Position numbers and translations under genes: made by a program
Shown: one piece after another, positions 1 to 7,529 of the stretch
How positions within the stretch are numbered: the stretch's first letter is position 1
Layout of the letters: each line of letters begins with the position of its first letter
The notes under the pieces: generated by a model
Database searches by the model: none
Told to the model about the DNA's origin: nothing
What the model saw: only the letters and a program-made list of their open reading frames with translations
Assembly: GCA_945915085.1 (NCBI GenBank)
Contig: CAMEET010000014.1
Coordinates: 1-35,475, forward strand
DNA from: an uncultured Treponema sp.
Lineage (GTDB): Bacteria > Spirochaetota > Spirochaetia > Treponematales > Treponemataceae
Direction: 5' to 3'
DNA length: 35,475 nucleotides

Positions 1-64
1 AAAAAATCTTGCAATTTCTGACAGAAAAGTGGGGAATTAATCTTTACAAGTTACAGAGAGAGAG

Positions 65-76
65 TGGACAGACCTT
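65..76 (+). repeat. Dispersed 12-mer, copy 1
   Basis: TGGACAGACCTT, one mismatch (first base) from the window-wide consensus GGGACAGACCTT. It lies about 55 nt upstream of the chosen start of the hydrolase gene, on the same strand as that gene. Confidence 0.7.
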
Positions 77-131
77 ACATAAAATATTATATGTCTTTTT
101 TATTTGTAAAAAAAGTGTTACATTTTGTTGT

Positions 132-1022
132 ATGAATTTTGTGAAGAAAATTAGTTGTTTTGTTTTGGTTTTGTCTTTTTTGTGTTTAACAAATGTTTTT
201 GCTCAAGATGCTGCTATTTATTTGTGGAAAGATGTAAAAGGGATGAAAAATGAACCTTCTGTGATGTTTATGCATAAGGCAAAAAAATCTGATAATGCTG
301 ATCAAAAATCTCCTTGTGTAATTATTTGTCCTGGTGGAAGTTATCATCATTTGGGTTTATATAATGAAGGTTTTTGTTCTGCTAAGTGGTTTTCGGAAAA
401 TGGATTTACTGCTTTTATGTTAAAATACCGCACAAACGAAAGTTTTTATAATCATCCGGCAATGCTTGAAGATATTCAGCGTGCAATTCAGATTGTAAGG
501 GAAAATGCAAAGGAATTCGGGATTGATGAAAATAAAGTTGGCGTAATTGGTTATTCTGCAGGCGGTCATCTTGTGACGATGGCAGGTGAGTTTTTTGAAT
601 CTCATAATGAACTTAAAAAACTTGGAATTGATACTGGTGTGAGTCTGCGTCCAGATTTTGTTGTTCCTGTTTATCCTGTTGTTTCTATGCAGGACGATAT
701 TGCTCATAAATGGTCTAGAAAAAGTCTTTTGGGAAAAAATCAGTCGCAGGTTAGAAAAGATGAATTTTCTATGGAATTGAATGTCCCTGATAATATGCCG
801 CCGACTTATATTGTTGTTGCAAAAGATGATCCTGTCGTTGATTATAATAATTCTCTTAGACTTTATGATTCTCTTGTGAAAAAAAATATTCCTAACTGTA
901 AGTTGACAGTTTATGAATGGGGAAAACACGGTTTTGGAATGGTTAATAAAGATTTTATGAAAACATTTCACTGGAATGAAAATTTAAAAGAATGGCTTAA
1001 AGAGATTTCAATCATTGAGTAA
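132..1022 (+). CDS. Secreted alpha/beta hydrolase (acetyl-esterase/lipase type)
   Basis: Predicted exported serine hydrolase of the acetyl-esterase/BD-FAE-like alpha/beta fold group, 296 aa. The start is placed at the ATG that opens a clear signal peptide: MNFVKK, a hydrophobic core, then a likely cut after NVFA. The frame stays open further upstream, but that part is not signal-like and carries a copy of the dispersed 12-mer. Visible catalytic features are an oxyanion-type CPGGSYHH stretch, the nucleophile elbow GYSAGGH, an acidic residue in VVAKDDPVVDY and the C-terminal His in WGKHGFGM. Members of the family deacetylate or de-esterify plant polysaccharides or short-chain esters; the substrate here cannot be read from sequence. 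A role in periplasmic carbohydrate processing is an inference from the sugar-uptake locus that follows lon. No promoter or strong ribosome site was identified. Confidence 0.85.
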   Translation: MNFVKKISCFVLVLSFLCLTNVFAQDAAIYLWKDVKGMKNEPSVMFMHKAKKSDNADQKSPCVIICPGGSYHHLGLYNEGFCSAKWFSENGFTAFMLKYRTNESFYNHPAMLEDIQRAIQIVRENAKEFGIDENKVGVIGYSAGGHLVTMAGEFFESHNELKKLGIDTGVSLRPDFVVPVYPVVSMQDDIAHKWSRKSLLGKNQSQVRKDEFSMELNVPDNMPPTYIVVAKDDPVVDYNNSLRLYDSLVKKNIPNCKLTVYEWGKHGFGMVNKDFMKTFHWNENLKEWLKEISIIE

Positions 1023-1064
1023 ATAATTTTACTAAGTGAAAGCCAACCTTATCAACAAAAAAAT

Positions 1065-1227
1065 GATTTCAAGTTTTTTATTCTTTGGGTGGCTTTTTGC
1101 TACGCAAAAAACAGGCTATTCGCCCTTCGCTAACGCTCATCCGCTTCCCTCGCTTCGCTCGGTCCAGTGGACTGCTTCGCAGGGGCTACTATCCTTGCCA
1201 CAGTTTAAACTAAAATAACTTGAAATC
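1065..1227 (+). mobile_element. GC-rich mosaic repeat element R1 with terminal inverted repeats
   Basis: A 163-bp element between the convergent hydrolase and lon genes. Its ends are a perfect 11-bp inverted repeat, GATTTCAAGTT at 1065-1075 and AACTTGAAATC at 1217-1227. Inside are the left module TTTGGGTGGCTTTTTGC, a small hairpin (TTTTTGC-TAC-GCAAAAA), a GC-rich core with CTCGCTTCGCTC and GTCCAGTGG, and the right module CCTTGCCACAGTTTAAAC. The same end modules recur at 7301-7430 (reversed) and about 25857-26016. It has no coding capacity, so a non-autonomous element or an extragenic hairpin repeat is likely. On the minus strand its closing arm is followed by T7, so it could also terminate lon transcription. 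Confidence 0.75.
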
Positions 1228-1241
1228 AAATTTATCAGAAA

Positions 1242-3623
1242 TCAATCTATGCCCAAAGCAATCTGCAGAACTTCTTTTACATCTGATACCGGAATAAAAT
1301 TTATGCCTGATTTTACGTTTTCAGGAATTTCTTCCAAATCTTTTTGATTTGCTTTTGGAATAATTATTGTTTTGATTTTATTCCTTTTTGCTGCAACTGT
1401 TTTTTCGCGAAGTCCTCCAATCGGAAGTACCTGACCAGTCAGCGAAAGTTCTCCTGTCATTGCAAGATGCGGTTTAATTTTTTTGTGCAGGAACAGTGAA
1501 ACAAACGTTGTTGCCATTGTGATTCCAGCACTAGGTCCGTCTTTTGGAGTAGCACCTTCTGGAATATGCAAATGAATAATGTTTTCATCAAACCATTTTG
1601 ATTTTTTTGATCCGCGATCAAGCACGAATTTTCTTGCCCAGTTAAATGCAATCTGGCTTGATTCTTTCATTACATCGCCCATTTGACCAGTGAGAATAAG
1701 TCCTCCTTTGCCAGCAAAACATGTAGATTCAATCAATAATGTGTCACCGCCCATGCTTGTCCATGCGAGCCCGATTGCAGTTCCTGGTTTTGACGCAACT
1801 TTTATTTGACTTTCATCAAAAACAGGTTTTCCAAGATATTTATACAAATCATTTTCTTCTATTATAATAGTTTTTTCTGGAATTCCCTGAGTCTGTTCTT
1901 CGCTCATCAAAAATTCTGTAATCAGTTTTCTGTGAATTTTGTCTAAACATTTTTCAAAATTTCGAACTCCAGATTCCCTGGCATATTCCTGTGCGATTTT
2001 TACAATTGCAGATTTGGAATATTTAACCTGATTTTTTTTGAGACCGTTTTTTTCAAGATTTTTTGGAATCAGATATTTTTTTGCAATTTCAATTTTTTCT
2101 TGATCAATGTAACCGCTCAGTTGAATTATTTCTGCTCTGTCTAAAAGAGGCCCTGGAATTGAATCAAGACTGTTTGCTGTCAGAATGAAAAAGACATTTG
2201 AAACATCAAAAGGCAAATCCAGATAATTATCGCGGAATGAAACATTCTGTTCTGGATCTAACACTTCCAAAAGAGCCGCTGCAGGATCACCATTGTGACT
2301 CACACCCATTTTATCAATTTCATCAATCATAAAAACTGGAGATTTTGATTTTGTAATCTTTAGCCCCTGAATGATTTTCCCTGGCATTGCTCCAATGTAT
2401 GTGCGTCTGTGGCCTTTAATTTCCGCTTCGTCATGCATTCCTCCGACACTGAATCTGTAGAAAGGTTTGTTCATGGCATTTGCGATTGAACGTCCAACAG
2501 ATGTTTTTCCAACTCCCGGAGGTCCGACTAGAAGAAGAATGGAACCTTTGCAGTCACCTTTTAGTTTACGAACTGCAAGATATTCGATAATACGTTTTTT
2601 TACATCTTCGAGACCAAAATGGTCATTTTCGAGAATTTTTTTTGCACGAACTAAATCATAATCATTTACAGTTTCCATTTTCCAAGGAAGATTGCAAACT
2701 AAATCCAAAAAATTTCTAGTTCCGATATATTCAGATGAATTTGGATCTAAAAGACGGAATTTTTCAAGTTCACTTTCGACAGTTTCTTTAATTTCACCGT
2801 CAAAAGCAAGTTCTTCGATTTTCTTCTTGAATTTCTGATAATCAGTTGCGTTTCCTTCTGCTGTTTCGCCTAATTCTTCCTGAATGGAACGCATTTCTTC
2901 GCGTAAAAAACTTTCCCGCTGATTTTTTTCAATCCGATCGTTCAGTTCTTTTTGAATTTTCTTTTGAACACGCAAAAGTTCCTGTTCTTTTTTGATGAAA
3001 ACAAGAACCTGCTCCATCCTTTCACGGACATTTACAGTTTCAAGAATTTTCTGTTGTTCTTCTTTTTCTACATTTAAAATGGATGCGATAAAATCAGCAA
3101 TTTTGCCTGGATTATCAATATTGACCATATTAAGTCGCATTTCTTCTGAAAAAAGCGGATTATTCTGGCTTACTTCTTTCATTTCGCTGATGAGTGCTCT
3201 TGTCAAAGCCTTGACTTCAAAAGTATCAGCTTCTTCATCATCAAGATAATCAACAGCGACTGCCATTGGTGCAGATTGATGCAACGTGCGGCGGATTTTG
3301 AAACGTTTTTGAGTCGAAATAAAAACATTTACTCCGCCATCAGGTAAATTAACTTTTTTGATGATTCTGGCAGCAGTTCCAACTTTGTATAAATCAGATA
3401 CAGAAGGATTTTCATTTTGATTTTTTACAAGGACAATTCCAATAAATCCGTCTTTATCACATGATTCTTCGATAATTTTGACATCTTCAGGAGCATCTAT
3501 CATAAGAGGCGTAAAAATGCCTGGAAAAATCGGACGGCTTGTCAAAGGAATAATTGTAAGTTTGTTTGGTAAAAAATTGTCAGATGACACAATTAAATTT
3601 TCATCACTCTTTTGTTCACTCAT
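1242..3623 (-). CDS. lon: ATP-dependent protease Lon
   Basis: Cytoplasmic AAA+ serine protease that degrades misfolded and regulatory proteins, 793 aa, the usual length for bacterial LonA. Domains in order: N-terminal substrate-binding domain (about 1-210, opening with the typical LTIIPLTSRPIFPG), coiled coil (about 215-280), AAA+ module with Walker A GPPGVGKTS (367-375) and Walker B VFMIDEID, and a C-terminal protease domain with the nucleophile in PKDGPSAG (Ser698) and the partner Lys741 in GGLREK. The Ser-Lys distance of 43 residues equals that of E. coli Lon (S679/K722). It is transcribed alone. The start codon has no Shine-Dalgarno sequence and sits 6 nt after a good -10 hexamer, which suggests a leaderless mRNA. 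No heat-shock CIRCE-type inverted repeat was seen upstream. Confidence 0.97.
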   Translation of the reverse strand: MSEQKSDENLIVSSDNFLPNKLTIIPLTSRPIFPGIFTPLMIDAPEDVKIIEESCDKDGFIGIVLVKNQNENPSVSDLYKVGTAARIIKKVNLPDGGVNVFISTQKRFKIRRTLHQSAPMAVAVDYLDDEEADTFEVKALTRALISEMKEVSQNNPLFSEEMRLNMVNIDNPGKIADFIASILNVEKEEQQKILETVNVRERMEQVLVFIKKEQELLRVQKKIQKELNDRIEKNQRESFLREEMRSIQEELGETAEGNATDYQKFKKKIEELAFDGEIKETVESELEKFRLLDPNSSEYIGTRNFLDLVCNLPWKMETVNDYDLVRAKKILENDHFGLEDVKKRIIEYLAVRKLKGDCKGSILLLVGPPGVGKTSVGRSIANAMNKPFYRFSVGGMHDEAEIKGHRRTYIGAMPGKIIQGLKITKSKSPVFMIDEIDKMGVSHNGDPAAALLEVLDPEQNVSFRDNYLDLPFDVSNVFFILTANSLDSIPGPLLDRAEIIQLSGYIDQEKIEIAKKYLIPKNLEKNGLKKNQVKYSKSAIVKIAQEYARESGVRNFEKCLDKIHRKLITEFLMSEEQTQGIPEKTIIIEENDLYKYLGKPVFDESQIKVASKPGTAIGLAWTSMGGDTLLIESTCFAGKGGLILTGQMGDVMKESSQIAFNWARKFVLDRGSKKSKWFDENIIHLHIPEGATPKDGPSAGITMATTFVSLFLHKKIKPHLAMTGELSLTGQVLPIGGLREKTVAAKRNKIKTIIIPKANQKDLEEIPENVKSGINFIPVSDVKEVLQIALGID

Positions 3624-3629
3624 GCTTTA

Positions 3630-3658
3630 AATATAATAAACAACATAGATATCGTCAA
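3630..3658 (-). promoter_or_regulatory. lon promoter (possible leaderless start)
   Basis: On the minus strand, TTGACG (3658-3653), a 17-bp spacer and TATATT (3635-3630) form a near-consensus sigma-70 promoter. Only 6 nt separate the -10 from the lon ATG, so transcription should begin at or next to the A of the start codon. Confidence 0.65.
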
Positions 3659-3670
3659 ATTGTTTTTTTT

Positions 3671-3698
3671 GTGGATGGAGGGGCGGTGAGGGGGACTG
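3671..3698 (+). other. G-rich purine tract upstream of the transporter operon
   Basis: A strongly G-biased stretch with runs GG, GGGG, GG and GGGGG inside a very AT-rich 460-bp gap between divergent lon and the permease gene. It is followed at once by copy 2 of the dispersed 12-mer. It could be repeat debris; G-quadruplex potential is possible but the runs are uneven. Confidence 0.4.
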
Positions 3699-3707
3699 TA
3701 AAAAAAG

Positions 3708-3719
3708 GGGACAGACCTT
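3708..3719 (+). repeat. Dispersed 12-mer, copy 2 (exact)
   Basis: An exact GGGACAGACCTT preceded by an A-run and an extra G, in the lon/permease intergenic region, on the same strand as the downstream transporter operon. Confidence 0.85.
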
Positions 3720-3901
3720 GATTGTATTGATTGTGTTGGAGGCGTTGATTGACAAAACCTAGTATTTGCATTAATTTTTCAACTTTATCTTAAAACTATT
3801 AATGTATAAAAAATGAAAGATGTTAAAAATACTTTATAGAAAACTTAAAAATAATATTAATAAACTAAATAAACTCAGAAGAAATAATTAAAAGAAAAGT
3901 T

Positions 3902-3929
3902 TTGACATTTTTCAATAATATGATATAGT
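3902..3929 (+). promoter_or_regulatory. Transporter operon promoter (TTGACA, extended -10)
   Basis: TTGACA (3902-3907), a 16-bp spacer and TATAGT (3924-3929) preceded by TGA, which gives an extended -10. Transcription would start near 3936 and leave a leader of about 150 nt before the GTG start. A second, weaker candidate lies upstream (TTGACA at 3749-3754 with TAATTT 17 bp later). Confidence 0.6.
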
Positions 3930-4042
3930 ATTTATTGTCATAACATAAGAGTAATCCCCTATAAAATGAGTCATTTTTTGATTAATTTTTAACAAGGGAC
4001 TATTTTGCTCTCTTTGTATGAAAATTAATAACTATAATTTAA

Positions 4043-4074
4043 TTACTTAAAATTACTTAATAAAAGTTACTTAA
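4043..4074 (+). promoter_or_regulatory. Three TTACTTAA repeats, candidate LacI-family operator
   Basis: TTACTTAA occurs three times (4043-4050, 4053-4060, 4067-4074) just before the ribosome-binding site of the first transporter gene. The first two are spaced by one helical turn. The same octamer lies in the -35/-10 spacer of the lacI-type gene (11329-11336), with an inverted copy at 11371-11378. This links the regulator to the transporter, but an AT-rich octamer will also occur by chance, so this is only a candidate. Confidence 0.35.
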
Positions 4075-4083
4075 GGAGATTTT

Positions 4084-6324
4084 GTGAAAACCTCGAAAGA
4101 AATTGTTTTTAATTATGTTCAAAAAGGTGCTCTCATCATCTTATTGTTGTTTACATTTATCGGTTTTTTGAATCCAGCAAGGATTTCTAAACACATTTCT
4201 AATGATTCATCATTATTAAAATCTGTTTTTTATTTTAAAGGTTTCTCCAATGGATTTGTAGATGCTTATTATAAACAGCTTACTCAAAAAGAAGATTCTT
4301 TATCTACTTTAAAAAAAGATGACAGTGATGATGCAGCTCTAGAAGATTTTTATTCACAACTTGCAAATATGATGAATGAATCTACTTTTGAAACAAATAG
4401 TGAGAGTTCAGAGCAAAAAATAGATGCAGAAGAAATTATGTATGCAGATTATGAAACAAGATGGAGAGCTTTCAAAGAAAACAATTCAAATCTTGCTGAT
4501 ATCATAGAATTTAATCGGATTGCATGTGTTTTGACTTTCATAGCAATTTTGATTTGTTTTATTGGTATGTATATGTCCTGTGGTACCGGTATACTTAAAA
4601 AAGCAGGATATATTGTAATCGGTATTGGTTCTATTCTTGTTGCTTTGAGTATGATTAATTATAAGATTGCTTTCACAAGAATATCAGCAATAAATTCTTC
4701 TTTTGATTTAAAAATTTTAAAACCTGTTTCCATTCCAATATTTATCGCTTTTAGCATAATTGCATTTATTTCGTCAATTTTATCAATAATAAGTTTATGC
4801 TCTAAAAAACAGATAACAAAACAACAGGGGGCAGACCTTGAACAACTGTGTATACAACAGGGGACAGACCTTCAAAAACTTCAAAATGGTTTTTCCGTTA
4901 CTTCTTTTCAGGTCACATACAGAGTTGTTTCTCTTATAATGTTTATTTTTCTGTTTTTGCCGGCTGTAAATCCTGCAAGAATTATGGAAAATATCAGTCG
5001 AAATGTTTCTTTGTTTACTTCGGGGTTTGCATACGGAACATATACTAAAAATATTGAACGGGCATTAATCAGAGGATGGTTGCCACGTTCTGTTATCAAT
5101 CTGGCGTTTATTTCCAGCATGATTTCTTGTATCGGAGTGATTGTCTGTGGTCTTGCTTCGTGTATTTCTGTGGGAAACAATAGATTAAAACGTTATGCAC
5201 ACATTGCTTTGCTTGGTGGTAGTACTGCTGTTATTTTAAGTATGTTTGGAATTGTAAAGTCTTATAATCTGATTTGTACAAATCCTAATGTAGAAAAATT
5301 AAAGCCAATTTCTCCCTCAGGTTATGTATTTTTTGTGGTTCTAGCTGGGATTATTTTTTTATCTGCATTGATATCATTCATAAAAACTCCGACTCCGCTT
5401 AAAGATGAAAAACCTCATATTGATGCACCTTTGCAGCTGTTTTTGATGCTTTTGCCGTTCCTTATTCTTGTGTTTATTTTCAGTTACCTTCCTTTGTGGG
5501 GCTGGCGTTACGCATTTTTTGATTATTCAGCCGGTGATGTTTTATCCATGGAAAACTGGGTTGGATTAAAATGGTTTAAAGCTCCGTTTGAAAATCCTGC
5601 AACAAGGTCAGACATTATTCGTGTATTAAAAAATACTCTTGCAATGAGTGGACTTGGACTTTTGACAAGTTGGTGTCCTATGTTCTTTGCAATATTCCTT
5701 TCAGAAATCAGAAATACAAAAGTAAAACGTGTAATTCAGACTCTTACGACTATTCCAAACTTTATTTCATGGGTTTTGGTTTATGCTATTGCTTTCTGTA
5801 TTTTTGGAACAGAAGGATTTATAAGCAGCCTTTTTGTTAATAAAGGTATTTGGGATTCTGGTAAAAATATGCTTATGGGCGATCATTTTATATGGATAAA
5901 AATGCTCCTTTGGGGAATGTGGAAAAGTCTTGGATGGTCGGCAATTATGTATATTGCAGCAATCAGTGGAATTGATCAGGAATTATATGAGGCAGCAACA
6001 GTAGATGGAGCAAGTAGAATTCAAAAAATGTTCCATATTACTTTGCCAGAACTTATTCCAACATTTATTGTTCTTTTGATTTTATCTGTTTCAAATATTT
6101 TGAGTAACGGAATGGATCAATATCTTGTATTCAAAAACTCTACTAATAAAGGTCCTATAGAAGTTCTTGATTTGTATGTATATCAGTTGACGTTCGGTTC
6201 AGGGCAAAGTTCTTCAATTCCGTTCTCTACAGTCGTAAGTATGTTTAAATCACTTGTAAGTGTTATCTTACTATTTATTACAAATAAAATTTCTAAATGG
6301 GTTAGGGGTTCTTCTATATTCTAA
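4084..6324 (+). CDS. ABC sugar-transport permease, LplB type, with duplicated N-terminal membrane modules
   Basis: Inner-membrane permease, 746 aa, against roughly 300 aa for ordinary LplB-type proteins. The C-terminal part (about 446-746) is a normal binding-protein-dependent permease with the cytoplasmic EAA loop YEAATVDGAS...LPELIPTF (about 635-655), which docks the ATPase. Ahead of it are two related membrane modules, about 13-240 and 277-440. Each opens with a helix ending in NPARI plus a following ISN/ISR-type segment (FLNPARISKHISN; AVNPARIMENISR) and continues with three more hydrophobic helices and a conserved LKP(V/I)S stretch. The linker between them (about 247-265) is an 11-residue tandem repeat containing QQGADL and QQGTDL, encoded by two copies of the dispersed 12-mer. 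The GTG start has a strong AAGGAG ribosome site. The next permease begins 18 nt downstream. The substrate is probably an oligosaccharide; the extension's role is unknown. Confidence 0.88.
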   Translation: MKTSKEIVFNYVQKGALIILLLFTFIGFLNPARISKHISNDSSLLKSVFYFKGFSNGFVDAYYKQLTQKEDSLSTLKKDDSDDAALEDFYSQLANMMNESTFETNSESSEQKIDAEEIMYADYETRWRAFKENNSNLADIIEFNRIACVLTFIAILICFIGMYMSCGTGILKKAGYIVIGIGSILVALSMINYKIAFTRISAINSSFDLKILKPVSIPIFIAFSIIAFISSILSIISLCSKKQITKQQGADLEQLCIQQGTDLQKLQNGFSVTSFQVTYRVVSLIMFIFLFLPAVNPARIMENISRNVSLFTSGFAYGTYTKNIERALIRGWLPRSVINLAFISSMISCIGVIVCGLASCISVGNNRLKRYAHIALLGGSTAVILSMFGIVKSYNLICTNPNVEKLKPISPSGYVFFVVLAGIIFLSALISFIKTPTPLKDEKPHIDAPLQLFLMLLPFLILVFIFSYLPLWGWRYAFFDYSAGDVLSMENWVGLKWFKAPFENPATRSDIIRVLKNTLAMSGLGLLTSWCPMFFAIFLSEIRNTKVKRVIQTLTTIPNFISWVLVYAIAFCIFGTEGFISSLFVNKGIWDSGKNMLMGDHFIWIKMLLWGMWKSLGWSAIMYIAAISGIDQELYEAATVDGASRIQKMFHITLPELIPTFIVLLILSVSNILSNGMDQYLVFKNSTNKGPIEVLDLYVYQLTFGSGQSSSIPFSTVVSMFKSLVSVILLFITNKISKWVRGSSIF
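4821..4886 (+). repeat. In-frame 33-bp tandem repeat carrying dispersed 12-mer copies 3 and 4
   Basis: Two 33-bp units (4821-4853 and 4854-4886) each begin ACAACAGGGG and carry the 12-mer, as GGGGCAGACCTT at 4828-4839 and an exact copy at 4861-4872. The unit is 11 codons long, so the permease frame is kept. It falls exactly between the two duplicated membrane modules. Confidence 0.85.
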
Positions 6325-6342
6325 TGTTTTTGGGGTGAAAAA

Positions 6343-7245
6343 ATGGTTGAAAAGCGTTCTATAAATGATGTTATTTTCGATGTTTTAAATTATACATTTT
6401 TTATTTTATTTACAATAATTTGTGTTTTTCCTTTTTATTATCTGTTTATAAACACAATTTCTGATAACGGACTTGTTTCTAAAGGTCTTGTTAATTTTTA
6501 TCCGCGTGGATTGCATATAAAAAACTATATTGCATTAAAAGATGTAAATGGTCTTGGAATGTCCTTTATTGTAACACTTGCAAGAACAGTTATCGGTACA
6601 ATAGTCAGTACAGTTGCGTCTGGGTTTGTGGGTTATTTAGTTACAAAGCAGGAATTGTGGCATAGAAAGATTTTTTACAGATTTATGATTGTAACAATGT
6701 ATTTTAGTGCTGGTCTTATTCCTTGGTTTACAACTATGCAAATGCTTGGCCTTACAAATACTTTCTGGGCATATATTATTCCTGGAATTGTAAGTGTTTA
6801 TAACATCATCATGGTAAAAACCTATATTGAATCTATTCCAGCTGAGCTAGAAGAAAGTGCTTCAATTGACGGTGCTTCTTATATGACGATTTTTGTAAAA
6901 ATTATCTGGCCATTAAGTAAACCAATTCTTGCGACTATTGCTATTTGGTGTGCTGTTGGACATTGGAATTCTTTTCAAGATTCCCTTGTTCTTATGAGTG
7001 GTGCTCCAAAATTAAAAACTTTGCAGGAACGTCTTTATATTTATTTGAATCAGTCTTCTAATCTTGCGGCATCAATGGGAACTGCAACAACTGGACTTTC
7101 TGAAACTCAACGACAGGAAATGCTTAATACTAAGTCCATTCAATATACTGTTGCTATGGTCACAGCTATTCCAATACTGTGCGTTTATCCTTTTATGCAG
7201 AAATATTTTGTAAAAGGATTAATGCTGGGGGCTGTAAAAGGATGA
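6343..7245 (+). CDS. ABC sugar-transport permease, YtcP type
   Basis: Second inner-membrane permease of the same importer, 300 aa, the usual length for the CUT1/YtcP group. About six hydrophobic helices are visible, with the EAA-type coupling loop LEESASIDGASYMTIF...WPLSKPI at about residues 167-190. The C-terminus (FVKGLMLGAVKG) is the ending typical of this family. A GGGGTG ribosome site lies 5 nt before the ATG. The gene starts 18 nt after the first permease and is surely cotranscribed with it. The pair forms the heterodimeric channel; the ATPase must come from elsewhere in the genome, as is common for LplB/YtcP systems served by a shared MsmX-like ATPase. Confidence 0.93.
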   Translation: MVEKRSINDVIFDVLNYTFFILFTIICVFPFYYLFINTISDNGLVSKGLVNFYPRGLHIKNYIALKDVNGLGMSFIVTLARTVIGTIVSTVASGFVGYLVTKQELWHRKIFYRFMIVTMYFSAGLIPWFTTMQMLGLTNTFWAYIIPGIVSVYNIIMVKTYIESIPAELEESASIDGASYMTIFVKIIWPLSKPILATIAIWCAVGHWNSFQDSLVLMSGAPKLKTLQERLYIYLNQSSNLAASMGTATTGLSETQRQEMLNTKSIQYTVAMVTAIPILCVYPFMQKYFVKGLMLGAVKG

Positions 7246-7300
7246 TTTGGACTAATATCAGGATTTAATTTTTTTTATGTTTAAATTTTTATTGTTTGAT

Positions 7301-7430
7301 TTTAAACCGTGGCAAGGATAGTAGGTGCGCCGAAGGCGGCCACTGGACTGAGCGAAGCGAGGGAAGCGGCTGGAGCGATAGCGGAACACCGGATAGCCTG
7401 TTTTTGCGAAGCAAAAGCCACCCAAAATAT
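7301..7430 (-). mobile_element. GC-rich mosaic repeat element R2
   Basis: Reverse-oriented relative of R1 lying between the second permease and the binding-protein gene, inside the operon. It has the same end modules (GGTTTAAA next to CCTTGCCAC on the minus strand, and TTTTGGGTGGCTTTTGC at the other end). Its core of 51 bp (7336-7386) matches 33770-33820 exactly in inverted orientation. Its GC-rich hairpins could act as an intra-operon attenuator or mRNA-stability element that raises expression of the binding protein; that is inference. Confidence 0.75.
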
Positions 7431-7529
7431 AGATTTAAAAAAATATGGGAGTTTATTCAGTTTATTTATTATCAAAATAGTTTATTTTTTCATTTACAAC
7501 CGATATAAGGTTTTTGAGGAGGAAAAAAA

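Noticed and set aside
9..131. Earlier start for the first hydrolase gene
   Set aside because: The upstream extension is not signal-like, contains a 12-mer copy, and places a perfect signal peptide internally at residue 42.
1036..1218. Open frame of 60 codons between the hydrolase and lon
   Set aside because: It reads through the GC-rich repeat R1; similar peptides arise from the other copies, and there is no ribosome site.
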